DNA of 64,000 nucleotides from Cricetomys ansorgei (Eukaryota; Chordata; Mammalia; Rodentia; Nesomyidae): contig JAMJFZ010003631.1 of NCBI GenBank assembly GCA_026225945.1, positions 20,767 through 84,766 on the forward strand, in the 5' to 3' direction. The translations under genes were made by a program, and so were the position numbers. The notes beneath the pieces were generated by a model. The model was not told the DNA's origin. It did not search any database and worked only from the letters and a program-made list of their open reading frames with translations. Each line of letters begins with the position of its first letter. The stretch's first letter is position 1. Below, in pieces: positions 12,429 through 23,645 of the stretch.

Positions 12429-13005
12429 TATACTTGTTTACTAAAGTGCAGTAGAAGGGCCACTTGTTCTGGAGATGCAGTGTATGGGTGGAAATACATT
12501 TTATATCAGTTCAGTGAGTTCTATCTAGAAGCATATTGAAGCTGAACATGTCACTTGGGCAATTTGCAGTTTTAAAAGTTCCTATTATAAGGACCATGTA
12601 TTTATTATTTGATAAACATAATTATGTTCATGTCTCTGATGATAGCACCATATCTGCATGTCCTAATAAAGTTGTTGTCTGATCTAATCATTTGTTGAAT
12701 TTGTTACTAAAATTTACGGTGATATCATTTTGAGATGGTTGAGAATGAATAAAGGAAATTTGTAGTGTTTTCTACCTCCCATGAAAGTTAACATTTCACA
12801 GTAAAATGTTTGGGTTTTTTTCCAGAATATTTCTCCGAAAATACAAATACCTGATACTGTTTTTCACCATCCTGATCTCTTTTTACATTACACTGCTTGA
12901 TTCCATGAATAATTTTGCTTCATTGTTCCTGAAGTTATTTGTAATAGAATTTTTGATAGTGCAGAATTACAGGATTTTATGAAATTATTTTATTTTCCTT
13001 CCTAG
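12429..13005 (+). other. Intron 1, end, copy A
   Basis: AT-rich intron about 88-90% identical to 39990-40521 by eye. It ends in the pyrimidine tract and AG of exon 2A. Confidence 0.6.
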
Positions 13006-13353
13006 GTTCAGCACAGCTTCAATTTAAAAATATTAAATCTGTGGAGGCCAGCCCTTGTGATAGGATCGTTATCATTCCATGCTATGCTACCAATATGGAG
13101 CCAGAAAAAATCCAGGAGTTATACTTGAAGTGGAAATTTGGAAATACAATCATTATAACCTTTGATGGAACCATAAACAAATCCATTAAAACTGATAAGT
13201 TTCCAAGTGCACAAATTTCCGCCTCGGAATTCCTCAAAGGAAACGCTTCTTTGACACTGGATAAGAATGAGGCTGAAGCAGGAAACTACACTTGTAAAGT
13301 GACAGAATTGAGCAGAGAAGGTAAACACACCGTGGAACTAAAATATAGTGCAA
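13006..13353 (+). CDS. CD47-like exon 2A: IgV domain
   Basis: The exon is bounded by a TTCCTTCCTAG acceptor and a GTAAGT donor at 13354; it is 348 bp, phase 1 to phase 1, with no stop or frameshift. It encodes mature Gln1 (QLQFKN), Cys at mature position 15 (used in CD47 for the bond to the membrane part), the IgV cysteines in IIPCY and GNYTC, the core Trp in LKWKF, and N-glycosylation sequons NKS, NAS and NYT. The FG loop reads CKVTELSREGK: the REG core is kept, but the residues matching human Glu97 and Glu106, both at the SIRP-alpha interface, are Lys. This suggests altered ligand choice. It pairs with exon 1A 3.9 kb upstream; the next single-copy exon is 37.7 kb downstream. Confidence 0.85.
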
Positions 13354-13729
13354 GTAAGTGACACACTTCAAATATCATTTGCCTCCTTGTATGTATATCT
13401 CTAATGTCAATTAATCTTTTGGCTCTGTTGGGGAGTAGAGTCTTCAAGAAAAGCCTTGATGTTACTTTGAGGAATGGGTTAATTCCTAAAGGAGTGGATT
13501 AGACACCACCACTAAGGGCTGTTGTAAAAGAGATCCACCTCTTTATGCTTTGCATCTGTGGGATGTGCTGTTACCTCTTTAAGTTCTTGGCAAATAATAT
13601 ATGAGGTACCAGAGGTGATGTCATCAAAACGTGTGCAGATGCCAGGATGGGAAAGCAGTTCAGTTGAAGAACTGTCTGCAGCACAATTGTGAGGACTTGT
13701 GATCGGATCTCTAGTGCCTAAATAAATAA

Positions 13730-13985
13730 AAGCCAGCTTCAGTAGCACGCATCTGTATCTCCAGAGTCTATTCGTGGTTGGGTGGAGACAACCCAGTTCC
13801 TATAACTAATAGCCAGGTAATCCTGCCCATTTGGGTAGCTTCAGGTTTATTGAGAGATCTTGACCCAAAACATAAGTTGAAAAGTGACCGAGAAAGATAA
13901 ACATCGTCAACCCGTAGTCTATACCCGTGGACACACATAAGCATGTACTCACAGACTAGACATGTACACACGCACAAAATGCAAG
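13730..13985 (+). mobile_element. B4-like SINE, copy A
   Basis: A diverged B4-type SINE: a box resembling ATCTCCAGAGTC, then GGTGGAGACA, a GAGAGATCTTGACC box (complete in both copies) and an ACACACATAAGCATG tail. Almost identical in copy B (41279-41535). Confidence 0.55.
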
Positions 13986-14199
13986 TTGAGGAAAATGGAA
14001 AAGAAGCAGCAGCTAAGAAGACATCAATGCCATGATTCTGGTGTTCTCTGTTTCTGTAACCATCCACCAAAATAAAGTTTGCTCCTTCATAAATCATCTA
14101 GTCTCAGGTATTCTGCTACAGCAATGGAAAACACACTAAGAAAATTAGACTTCTAGAAGTATTTTCTTTTTCTTTGTTCTGTTACTGTTAAGTCCAGAA

Positions 14200-16300
14200 T
14201 TGTCACACAAGGGACCACCAGTAATGCATGCACTCAACAAGGGTGAGTTTATTTCGCAAAAGAAAAAAAAAAAAAAACTTTCATGGAGTAATCAGCCACT
14301 TGTCAAATTTGTGACCCCCAGATGCTGTCACATAGGCCTTTGAAAGGAAACAGGGGGTCTCTCTGATTGGTCAGGACCTGAATACTAGATTGGCTCATTA
14401 AATGTAACAAGAAAACAAAGGTCTCTGGGAAAGCGAGTACTTGACAGTAAGCCAGTAAGCAGAGAGGCAAGGTCAGTGCCACCATCACTAGTGGCGCTGG
14501 TCCTCTCATTCCCCCCTTGAGTTGTGTCCTGAGTCAAATCCTCGACACTATACATATGGTGATCGAGAACTAACAACCATCAGGTTTATGTAACTAATTA
14601 AGACATTAATGATGCAAGGGCCCATAGTAATTAGTGGAAACAGAAAGGTTAAAGACCCTGCACTGGCTGAAACTAGAGTTACTATCCAGGGGGACTCTAA
14701 AAATGAGAAAGGGGACCAGTGCTTTGTTTTATTTCAGGTCCCCCCTTTGCAATTTTCTTTTAAGCAAATGTCCTATCATATTGTCAGCTAATGAATCTGG
14801 GTCTATCTGGCTTCAACAGGTAACTTTTTGGAATGTCATAGGCACTATACACATCATGTCCCCAGTCACAGGAAGTTCTCTTTTGACTAAAAGTACCAGC
14901 CTGAGGAAATGGGACATAACCTCTTAGACTGCTTCCTGCTGAAACCAAGGCATCATAGTCAGGGGCCCCAGAAAGGCTGGTAACTAGTCAAAAGCTGGAG
15001 GTGGGGGGTTAGGCAGTGGGGTACATCTGGTTCATTGATTTCACTGAGTGGATGGGGTGGTCACATCAGCTGGACTGGCCATCAGCTCTCAGCAAGTCCA
15101 GGACTCCTAGCAGGTGAAGCAGTTTGTTTCCCGGATGGTGTCTATTAGTCAAGAGGAAATCTGTTGAGACAGATAAAAGCTAGGGAGAAGAGTTACATGT
15201 TTATGAAGCTCTACATTTGTAACTTTTGGCACTGAAATCCAGATTGTAGAGCAAGCAGCTAGCAGATATCTGTGAAACAACTGGACTAGACTCATGCCCT
15301 CAAGTCCTCTCAAAAGCTCTGGCTTTGGGTTAAAGCATGAACATTGTTTCTTTAACCAGAAAGCCAGACACATACATTGGATGGAGATAAGTTTAGCCAA
15401 TGAGAATTCCCTCAAGTCTTTATTTAGACAAAACGATAACCAAAGGAAATTTCAAACCCTAAGTTTATGACTGATAATAGCAGTACAAACTTACTGGAAC
15501 TCTATAAAAACATGTATTAGATGGTTTTCTTATACCTTTACATCTAAAGTCACCTTCTCACACCATCACACTTTTTTCTTAGACCTTAAACTTTCTTTTT
15601 AATCTAACTTTTTACCAGAGACATGAGTAGTTATTATTGAGAGCAGTCACTGTAAGGCAAGTTTCTTCAAATAAGGAAACAGTAAAAAGCCAAAACAAAA
15701 CAGTAAAAAGTTTATTGTTTGATATGGAGCCTGTTAGCCAGACAAACCTGTTTGCCTATCTCAGAAAGGTCTTTATTAGCTGCATCCTTAGAGGGAGGAG
15801 CTGGTTGTCTGTTGATGTTAAACAAGACTACAGTTAGCCATCAAAGCCATTAAAGATCTGGGAATACTAAATTATAGCAGAAAGTATAACTCAATTATCC
15901 TGTATCAATAGGAAGGACAGAGACTTACCAGCTACCTGGACAACCAGCCTAGGTTTCTCCATGGCGATCTTGATTGCACTGGGGCCAGGGGTTCCAGGGA
16001 AGCTTCAGTTTTCAGCTGCCAGGCCCAGAAGATCCAAAAGGTTTTCTGTGGAGCAGAAACTTGGGGAGACTGTCCTTCCTTGTTTATGCAAAGTTAGCCA
16101 ATTCACTCTCCAGTGTTCTGCTTGTCCTCAGTTTGGACAGGGTCCTGGCAGCAATGGAGGTGAAGAACCGTTTCTCATCCAGTGGCTGGCTTTGCCACAT
16201 TTAAAACAGACATTAGTTTGTCTTCTTTTGTGCCCCATTCATCTTCTTTGAATGGAACTTAAGGTTTGCTGCCAGGAGCTAGAGCTTTACTGCAGGAAGC
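14200..16300 (-). mobile_element. Broken class I endogenous retrovirus, minus strand
   Basis: Read on the minus strand, the right end (about 15900-16250) resembles a gag nucleocapsid to protease junction: a first zinc knuckle at 16162-16208 with Cys, Cys and His of C-X2-C-X4-H-X4-C kept but the last Cys replaced by Gly, and a second one (about 16085-16150) with a stop for its second Cys and Trp for its last. A protease-like Glu-Lys-Pro-Arg stretch follows. At the left, a frame ending in a Gly-Pro-Cys-Ile-Ile-Asn pattern near 14600 resembles the env membrane end, followed by a purine tract (about 14508-14520) and an LTR-like region with AATAAA. Most of pol is missing. The element is inactive. 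Two knuckles and this env end suggest an ERV1 relative, not a close MLV copy. Confidence 0.6.
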
Positions 16301-16837
16301 TTTTTTATTAAACATTTAAAAGCCACATTCAGCAAATCTCTGAAGGGTGAGGACCATCTACTAAGTATCTCTATGTTAAAGTATCTCAAAGTTAACCAAA
16401 CTTTTCCTGTTTTTTTAGATGTCAGTGTCAGGTCCAACTTAGAAAACATATATTGGAGGCCATGTAAAGCTTATTTTTGTACATTAGTGTTTAGCATGAC
16501 TATAAGTATAACCTGAACACATTAAAGAACAAGACTCTATTAGATGACTGACCATTAACTTACATGTTCCAATTATCAATTTATTGCAGTTTATAATTTA
16601 GTAGCTTTTTAACTATTACTGTTAGATTTTAGCCTTAAAATGTAATTTCTGATTTGAAGTTTCTGATATACCAAAACAGAACATTTAATTCATAAATACA
16701 CAGTTCACAGAGAAATTGGGAACATTTTTTCCTGTCCTTTTGAGAACCTACTATTACAGAATATTGTAATTTCTTAGACTATTTCATTTCTCTAAATAGC
16801 TAAGGCTTAACAACGTTAGCAAAGACAAGAGGATAAA
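16300..16837. other. Unassigned sequence between ERV remnant and solo LTR
   Basis: AT-rich, with no reading frame and no repeat I can name. It may be further ERV remnant. Confidence 0.35.
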
Positions 16838-17524
16838 TGTGGGGAGCCATCCCTCTGGACATGCTGGCTTGATTTAAGGCACTCCATCTTGCCTAAAAAG
16901 GCTCTGTTTTTCTCTGATCCTGACAGACAGAATTCAATGAAGGCCAGATAGCCTAAAGACGCCCAGTTCTGGGAGACCACCGCTAAACTAATTTAATTCT
17001 ATCGCTTTCTTATCCCCCAGGTCTTGCTGTCCCTATGGACTAGATAAACAGTGCTGTTATGTTACTTCTTAAGTTCTCTGAGTCATGAGAAGAAGAGCTG
17101 AGTTGGGAGGAGAACCTTAATGTTTCTCGACCTTGAGCACATTGATTGCTTACAAGGTCTTTTGGAGTAGTTGGTCAGCTGTCTGATCTGTTAACTCGTG
17201 GAAATGTACACCTAGGGCACAGGGCTGGGACCTGAATGTTCCCTCTAGCCAAGGAGGGTCTCTAGATGACAAGAATTGTGTGCAGAACTGTAGATTCTGT
17301 TTCTCTAAGATCTGTTTCTCAGAGATTATATATAGCCTTTCCTTGCCAAGAACACTAAACCTCCCCATTCTACCACCCTATAAAAGCTTGTAGTCGATTT
17401 CAATAAACTGAGACTTGACCAGAACCTCTTGGCTTGTCTCCATTCTTTCTCATGTCTCCTTGTCCTACTCAAACCTTACTCTCTCCCCTAGGGCTATTGT
17501 TGCAGAACCTCGCAGGCTGGGGGA
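16838..17524 (+). mobile_element. Solo LTR, plus strand, same family as 20883-21398
   Basis: Begins TGTGGGGAGCC and is flanked by GATAAA (16832-16837 and 17525-17530), a 6-bp target duplication. It has a TATA-like CCTATAAAAGC at about 17379 and AATAAA at about 17402, followed by a C/T-rich R-U5. Its first 150 bp align with the complement of the LTR in copy B. The terminal CA has decayed. It is a class II type solo LTR, 687 bp. Confidence 0.75.
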
Positions 17525-17581
17525 GATAAACATACAACTTTATACCCAAAGACCCTAGGTAAGCAGAGACATATTATTCTA

Positions 17582-17802
17582 AGTCAGTGGTTCTCAATCT
17601 TCCTAATGCTGTGACCCTTTTAACACAGGTCCCATGTTGCAGTGACCTCCAGCCATAAAAATTACAACTGCAATACCCCTCCCCACTGCTATGATTTGAA
17701 ATGCAAACATCTAATATCCAGGTGGTCAAAGATCATCACTGCCAAAGGTCTTCAGCCTTCAAAATGTTATGACCAAAAGGTTGTGAACTGTTGCTCTAAT
17801 TT
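17582..17802. mobile_element. URR1-like hAT MITE
   Basis: Begins CAGTGGTTCTCAATCTTCCT and ends near GGTTGTGAACTGTTGCTC; the ends are degenerate inverted repeats as in rodent URR1 (hAT-Charlie) elements. Noncoding. Confidence 0.7.
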
Positions 17803-19010
17803 CCTTGCCCAAAAGCTTAGGTCACTGAAACACTTTATATACATAAAATGTCCCATAGCCTTGAAAGTTTAAATACCTTAAGAGCTGTTCTTAAAATATC
17901 CAGTTTCAAATTTTCAGCTTTCTGTAAACTCCAAAATTTCCTGTTAAAATAGTTTAAAAATGTTCCAACTATGTGTTCTTGCAATATCAAAAATGAAGAA
18001 CCTTTTTTTTTTTTTCACTTCAAGAGAAAATATACAGGGCATAACTACAATCTGAAAACAAAACAAAGCCAAGGTCTGTTTGGCACACTCCCTCTGGCCC
18101 CACCCTCCGGAGCAGCCTGCCTTCTAGTTCTCAGCCAGCTCCACCACAGTGGCAGCTATCACAGGGCACCTGAATCTCCTAAACTGCCAGGTTCCTTTAC
18201 CCAGACCTCAGTTATTTTCCATGATCCCTTTATGTCTTTAAAATACTATCTGAATGACTCTTATACTAGAAAGTTTGACTGTTAGTACAGGATACACTTA
18301 TGTATATGATTATACAGAAGTGTAGCTTTAATACCTTATTATTGTTTTAAAAAATACTATCTATATAAACCTTGTTTTAAGGTCAGAAAAACATCATATA
18401 TCTTTAAAAATCTTATCTTTGTAAACCTTGTTTTCCGAACAGAAATTACCATACAAAAGTCCATCTTAATCTAAAATATCAGAGATCTGTTGTTGTCTCT
18501 TCGAATGATAGGTAACACGTGGCCACCACAAGGGGACGGTGGCCCTGTCATCATAACTGATCTTACTGGAAAGGATAAAATGGGCTAAGAGTTTATTCTA
18601 AATATAAAAAAAGAAAAGAAAAGAACTCTACTGCTACTATGAAGTATTATTATAATACCTATGATGGTTTCAATGTGAAATGACCCGTAGATAGAAAATA
18701 CTTTCAAACTCCATCTGTGGTAAAAAGTTAAATATCTAGAATATGTGAAAAGTCAACTTAATAACAACCACAAACATTTTTAATATAAAGAAAGCCAAAC
18801 CAAATGATTCAGTGGCAAAGTAGTTACACTCCCTGCGTGGGAGTGGGAGGCTGTTTTATTTCATGAGTTTGAAGTAAAGCTCACTGCACTGAGAATTGAC
18901 ACTGGGCCATAGGTCAGAGGATATTTTTTTTCTTTAAACTTAGAAATATAAAATATATCCATACTTACAAATATACCAGGCAACAGACCTAAATAGACAT
19001 TCTAAATAGG
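17803..19010. other. Copy-A-side unique sequence
   Basis: AT-rich, with one short C-rich patch at about 18080-18200. No gene or known repeat recognised. Confidence 0.4.
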
Positions 19011-22000
19011 GATTTGTTTTCTTATTGATAAATTTTATTCTTCAACAATTTCATACATACCTTCTCTGGATTCTATTAACTCTAACCCCTACCTCCTGTT
19101 TTCTCCTTCCCACTCCTGTCATCTCCCTGCCCTGAACTCTTATGACTCACTACAGTTCTCTTTTCCTAGACTGGGTCCTTTTGCTTTGTTTTCTGGCATA
19201 CTACATTTTTTCCAGGATCACATGTATATCTGTGTGGCCACGAATTTGGAATGATCATTTGGATCCTGGTGGACTTACCAGGGAGAACACAGTGAAGGCT
19301 GTGACCATCCTTCTCCCAGAATCCATCAGTAGCCAGCAGTTTACCAGGAAGTGGTAGAGCACAAGAGTTCCTCTCTAATCAACGCCTAGAAGTTGACAGG
19401 CCCAGTCTTGTGCAGGCCCATATAGGCAACTGAAGCTGCTGTGGGTTCATGTTTGCAATGGCTGTGGCATGCCCTGAAGATAACATTTACATCCCTTCTT
19501 TCCATCTTCCCAATGGGCAGTTCTTTCTGCGCCATCTTCTGTGATGTTCCTTCAGCCTTATGAGGGAGTTGTACAAATCTCCTGCTTAGGACTGTCACTC
19601 AGCTTTCACTTATTCTAAACATCCCGAAAAGCCATGAGTCACTTCATTCACTAACATTCACTGTAAAGATATGCTCCTCTGGTTGAGAGTGAGAGTAAAC
19701 ATAAATAATTAGAATGTAGTTTAGTGCCGTGTCACTTTAGCTAAAAGGTAGGAGAGTTTCCACCCTAGACCTATGACCTCTGCAATCATGAAGTTTTGAC
19801 GTGGTTACAGCACTGGGCATGTCTTTCCTCTTGTGGAGAGAGCCTTTAATCCAATAGAAGATTATTTGGTTATCCCATGATAGTCATACCATAGTCCACC
19901 AGTGGGTACATTTGACAGATTGGAATTGTACTTTGTAGGGTTTACAAATGGGCAAGACCACTGACTGATGCCTTTATTTTCCTCAACAGCCTGCGGGTCA
20001 ACAAGCTCCATCAAACCGAAAGCAGGAAGTGTCCTACTCAGTTCCAGCTTTGTCTTCCTGCTTTGGGCCAAGGTACGTGGTGTCCTTAGGAATAGGTTCT
20101 TACCGTGTGGTTCTGGTGGCAACCAAGAGTGGAAACACGCTGCATGTTTGGGTTTTGAATCCGTGGGGGTCTCCCTGCCCAATAACCCCTAACAGAGGAT
20201 CAGATAACACGGTAGTGTGATTGTTGTTTGATAAACTATGGCTTCTAGAAAGAACATTATGTAGCCATTCAGGAAGTCTCACTTATTCCTGTTTTTCTAT
20301 TTTTAGGGAGCTTACAAGGCCTTCGGTTTCCAAATGGTCTTTCATAGTCCTCCGCTTCAGTTCATCCATTTTTTTCTCTGAATCATTATCATTACTAAAC
20401 ATTTCTGCCCCAAGTATTTCCTCTCTGCTTTTATAACACATCTATTCCCTTAAGGCATTCCCTTCCAAAGACCCCTTTTTAGTTTCCTGGCTTTTTGGGG
20501 TACTTTAACTTACATCTAAAGGTCTGCAACTAGGACCCACATATGAGAGTGAACATGTTGCGTTTGTCTGGCCTGGGTTTCCTCACTCAGTATAATATTT
20601 TCCAGTTCTGTCCATGTAGCTTCAAATTTCATAATTTAGTTTTTCATTACAGCTTGCTGGAATTGCTTTGTGTATATGTGTCACATATTCATTACTGATT
20701 CAACTGTTGATAAGCATCTAAGTTGATCACTTTTCCTAACACTTGTGAATTCAGGAGCCACAAATATGGATGTGCAAGCATCTCTGCAGTAGAATGTATA
20801 GCTCTTTGAGCATATGCTTCATCATATGGTAGTTTTTCTTATTGATTAAAAAATGTTTTTTCAACATTTGGTATTTGTATCTTGTCCCGACCCACGGGAT
20901 CTTCAACCATGCCCCTAGGAGAGGGCGTGGGAATGGGGTATGGGACAGGGACACGAGAAGTGAAAGGCAGATGATATATCTGATCAAACCTTCAATTTAT
21001 TGAACACATAGTACCAGTATTTATGCAATTTTCGAAGTGGGGAGAAGAGCTGGGAATGCTTAAGCAGGTTGCTATGGTAACCTTATCTTTCATGCAGACT
21101 AGTCTAACTGGTATTCCTAGGTAGTGTTAGGATGTGCCAGAGAGAGTGCTAAGGAAGTGCGTGGAGGTGTGAGATTTTCTCTATGGGCTTCCTGTGTAAT
21201 CTATAAAGGTGGAAATGTGGAATGAGGAAGCAATAGGGTTGTGTTAGTTAAGCAGGCAGTTTCCCAGAACTGGGCAGCTTTAGACTATCTGACCTTAGTC
21301 CCAGGTCTGTCCATTAAGGCCAGAGAGAAACGGATCTTTTAAAAAGTGGGGTGCCTTGTATTTCAAGCTAGCACATCCAGAGGGGACCGCTCACCACAGT
21401 ATCTGTTTTGAGGAAACATACTCCATATTGCTTTCCATAAGTGGGGGCACAGTGTGTAAAGTTCCCCTTTGTCTGCATCCTCATTAGCATCTAATGTCAT
21501 CTGACTCTTTGATAATAACTATTTTGACTAGAGGGAGATGAAATCTTAAGGAAGTTTTAGTTTATATTTCCATGATGGCTAAGCATGTGAACAATATTAA
21601 TGTGTTCATTGATCACTGATGTATCTTATTTTTAGACCTTTCTGTTTAGTGTGTTTAGTTTGTTTGGTATGTTTGTGAGTTTTTTTTTTAGTTCTTTGTA
21701 TATTCTAGATACTAATCCTCTGTCACTGTATAAGTAGTAGTTATTTCTTCCCTTCAATAGGCTGCATCTTCACTCAATGAATAGTTTCATTCGTTAGACA
21801 GAACTTAACATTATCAAGTCTTATTTCTCACCTGTTGGCCTTACTTAGTGAACTTCCTGATGCTACTTGAAAGCCCTTATTAATGGCTGTATCTTGGAGT
21901 ATAGTCTACTTTCCTCTAGCAATTTCATGTTCTATGTTAAGATCCTTGAGCTATTTGGGATTTATTTTTGTGTAGAGTTAGAGAGCAATCCTAGTTTCAT

Positions 22001-22130
22001 TCTACACGAGTGTATCTAGTTTTCCCAGCACAATTTGCTGAAGAGGCTATCTTTTCTCCAATGTACATCTTTTGAGGAATCTCCACATTGATTTCCACAG
22101 TGGTTTTCCTGGTCCACACTCATAACATTT
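19010..22130 (-). mobile_element. Old L1 fragment, copy B, interrupted by a solo LTR
   Basis: Complement of an L1 3' end running from a pyrimidine-rich UTR (about 19065-19140) into the end of ORF2 (about 20320-22130). The part from 19452 aligns with copy A position 1 onward, so the duplication junction lies inside this L1. Split at 20883-21398 by an LTR. Confidence 0.65.
20883..21398 (-). mobile_element. Solo LTR, minus strand, copy B only
   Basis: On the minus strand it starts TGTGGTGAGCGG and ends GGGTCGGGACA, 516 bp, with AATAAA before its R-U5. Direct flanks GTATCT (20877-20882 and 21399-21404) are a perfect 6-bp target duplication. Same family as 16838-17524. The site is empty in copy A near 1390. 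Confidence 0.85.
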
Positions 22131-22799
22131 TTTCAAAAAAAAAAACAACTCATGAAGTGCTTGCAGTTGCATGAGTTTAAAAAGTCATTCAAATAGGCTA
22201 TAGGTCTATGGGAAAAATTGCTTAGTGTAACCAATCATCAGTGAAGTCCAAGTAAACGTCATTATGAAGTATTACCTCACTGTAGTTAGACTGGCTACTA
22301 TCTAAACAACAACTGCTAAAAAGGCTGTGACATGAAGGGAACCTTTACAGATTGTTGGTGTGAGTATAAATTAGTACCTCTACTGCGGAAATCTATCCAG
22401 GTTTCCTAAATTAATTACAAATAAGCCTACACATTGCCCAGCAATGCCAGTGCTGTATATATGAACCCATCTCACTTCTTTCATAGCTATGTTGGCTAAT
22501 CCTGTCAACTTGAAGGGACAAGTGCTGGCCTCATCCGTGTTTTCATTTCCTGGGAGGCTTGACTGCATGGAAGACTCACTACAGCTGTGAGCAGCACTAT
22601 GCCATGGGCTGGCATCCTGGCTTGAATAAAAGAGAGAATGACAACTGAGTGCCAGCATTTTTGCTGTGTGTTTCCTACCTGAAAGTGAAAAGCCCCCTTG
22701 CACACTTACTACGACACCTCTCCTGCTATCACAGTGTATCCTTTCAAACCATGAGCCAGAAGAATCAAGGCACTGATCTATGAGTACAGCAGGATACCA

Positions 22800-23070
22800 T
22801 TAGGGGTCATTTTATCACTACTTTTTTTTTCTTTTTTCTTTTTTTTTTCCTATTCCTAACTATTATTGGTTGGATTCATGCTAGGTCCTTCGGCTATTTA
22901 GTATTAGGTTTTTGGTAACCCAAGCAGTATTGAGTATTGGTTCCATCTTGTGGATTGGGCCTTATGTCAAATCAGTTATGTAGTACACTATAACATTCTC
23001 CTGATGCTTTACCTCTATGGCTGTTGATAAGAAGGAAATATTTTTCTTGAGTTGTGGCACAGAATGACTT
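22800..23070 (-). mobile_element. L1 3' UTR-like fragment, copy B
   Basis: Partner of the stretch at 2800-3070 in copy A, with a longer T run at about 22820-22850. Confidence 0.45.
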
Positions 23071-23440
23071 ATGTCTCCCCTACTTCATATAGTCCTATGA
23101 AGCCTCTCTGAATATGCCATCTGGAAAAATGGGCATTGTTAACCAAAATGCCATCCAGATAAACATTCCCTAAAGATTAATTGTGGGAGTAGCATAGCAT
23201 GGCAGTTTAAATACATTTCAGAAAATGGACATTTCAGGGAAAGTTGAAGGAAGGGGAAGATTGGGTTCACATAGATATTTTTTTAAATCTTGCTTTTATA
23301 ATCAATAAGGATGGCATCAGCCCAAGAAAAAAAATGATGAGGAAGTAAACCTCATTCTTAGAAGCTCCCAGGTACCATAGCTGCCACCAATCTTGGTCTC
23401 ATGCTCAAGAACCACCTCTCAAATCGAGTTGTATCTAACT

Positions 23441-23441
23441 T

Positions 23442-23492
<51 letters not shown>

Positions 23493-23578
23493 GAAGGAAG
23501 GAAGGAAGGAAGGAAGGAAGGAAGGAAGGAAGGAAGGAAGGAAGGAAGGGAGAAAGAAAGGAAGGAAGGAAGGAAGAA

Positions 23579-23639
<61 letters not shown>

Positions 23640-23645
23640 AGAGAA
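23441..23645. repeat. GAAA/GGAA tetranucleotide array
   Basis: About 200 bp of GAAA, then GGAA, then GAAA units. Long Lys/Arg/Glu or Ser/Phe/Leu frames through it are artefacts. The copy A partner is a short GA-rich tract. Confidence 0.95.

Larger units (their letters stand above)
1..14239 (+). repeat. Tandem duplication, copy A
   Basis: Position 4 aligns with 19455 (shift 19451), exon 1A with 26180 (shift 17081), and the tract after exon 2A with copy B at a shift near 27550. The copy starts at or before the window edge, inside an L1 3' region, and alignment ends at 14239. Identity varies: about 99% at 1-1375 and 13508-14239, roughly 85-95% elsewhere. Copy A has private insertions at about 3430-5455, 7358-8270 and 11785-12428, and lacks two large blocks of copy B intron 1. 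Confidence 0.85.

Noticed and set aside
13768..14097. 109-codon minus-strand frame identical in copy B (41317-41646)
   Set aside because: It lies in the B4-like SINE and its flank; identity reflects recent homogenisation of the DNA, not protein constraint.
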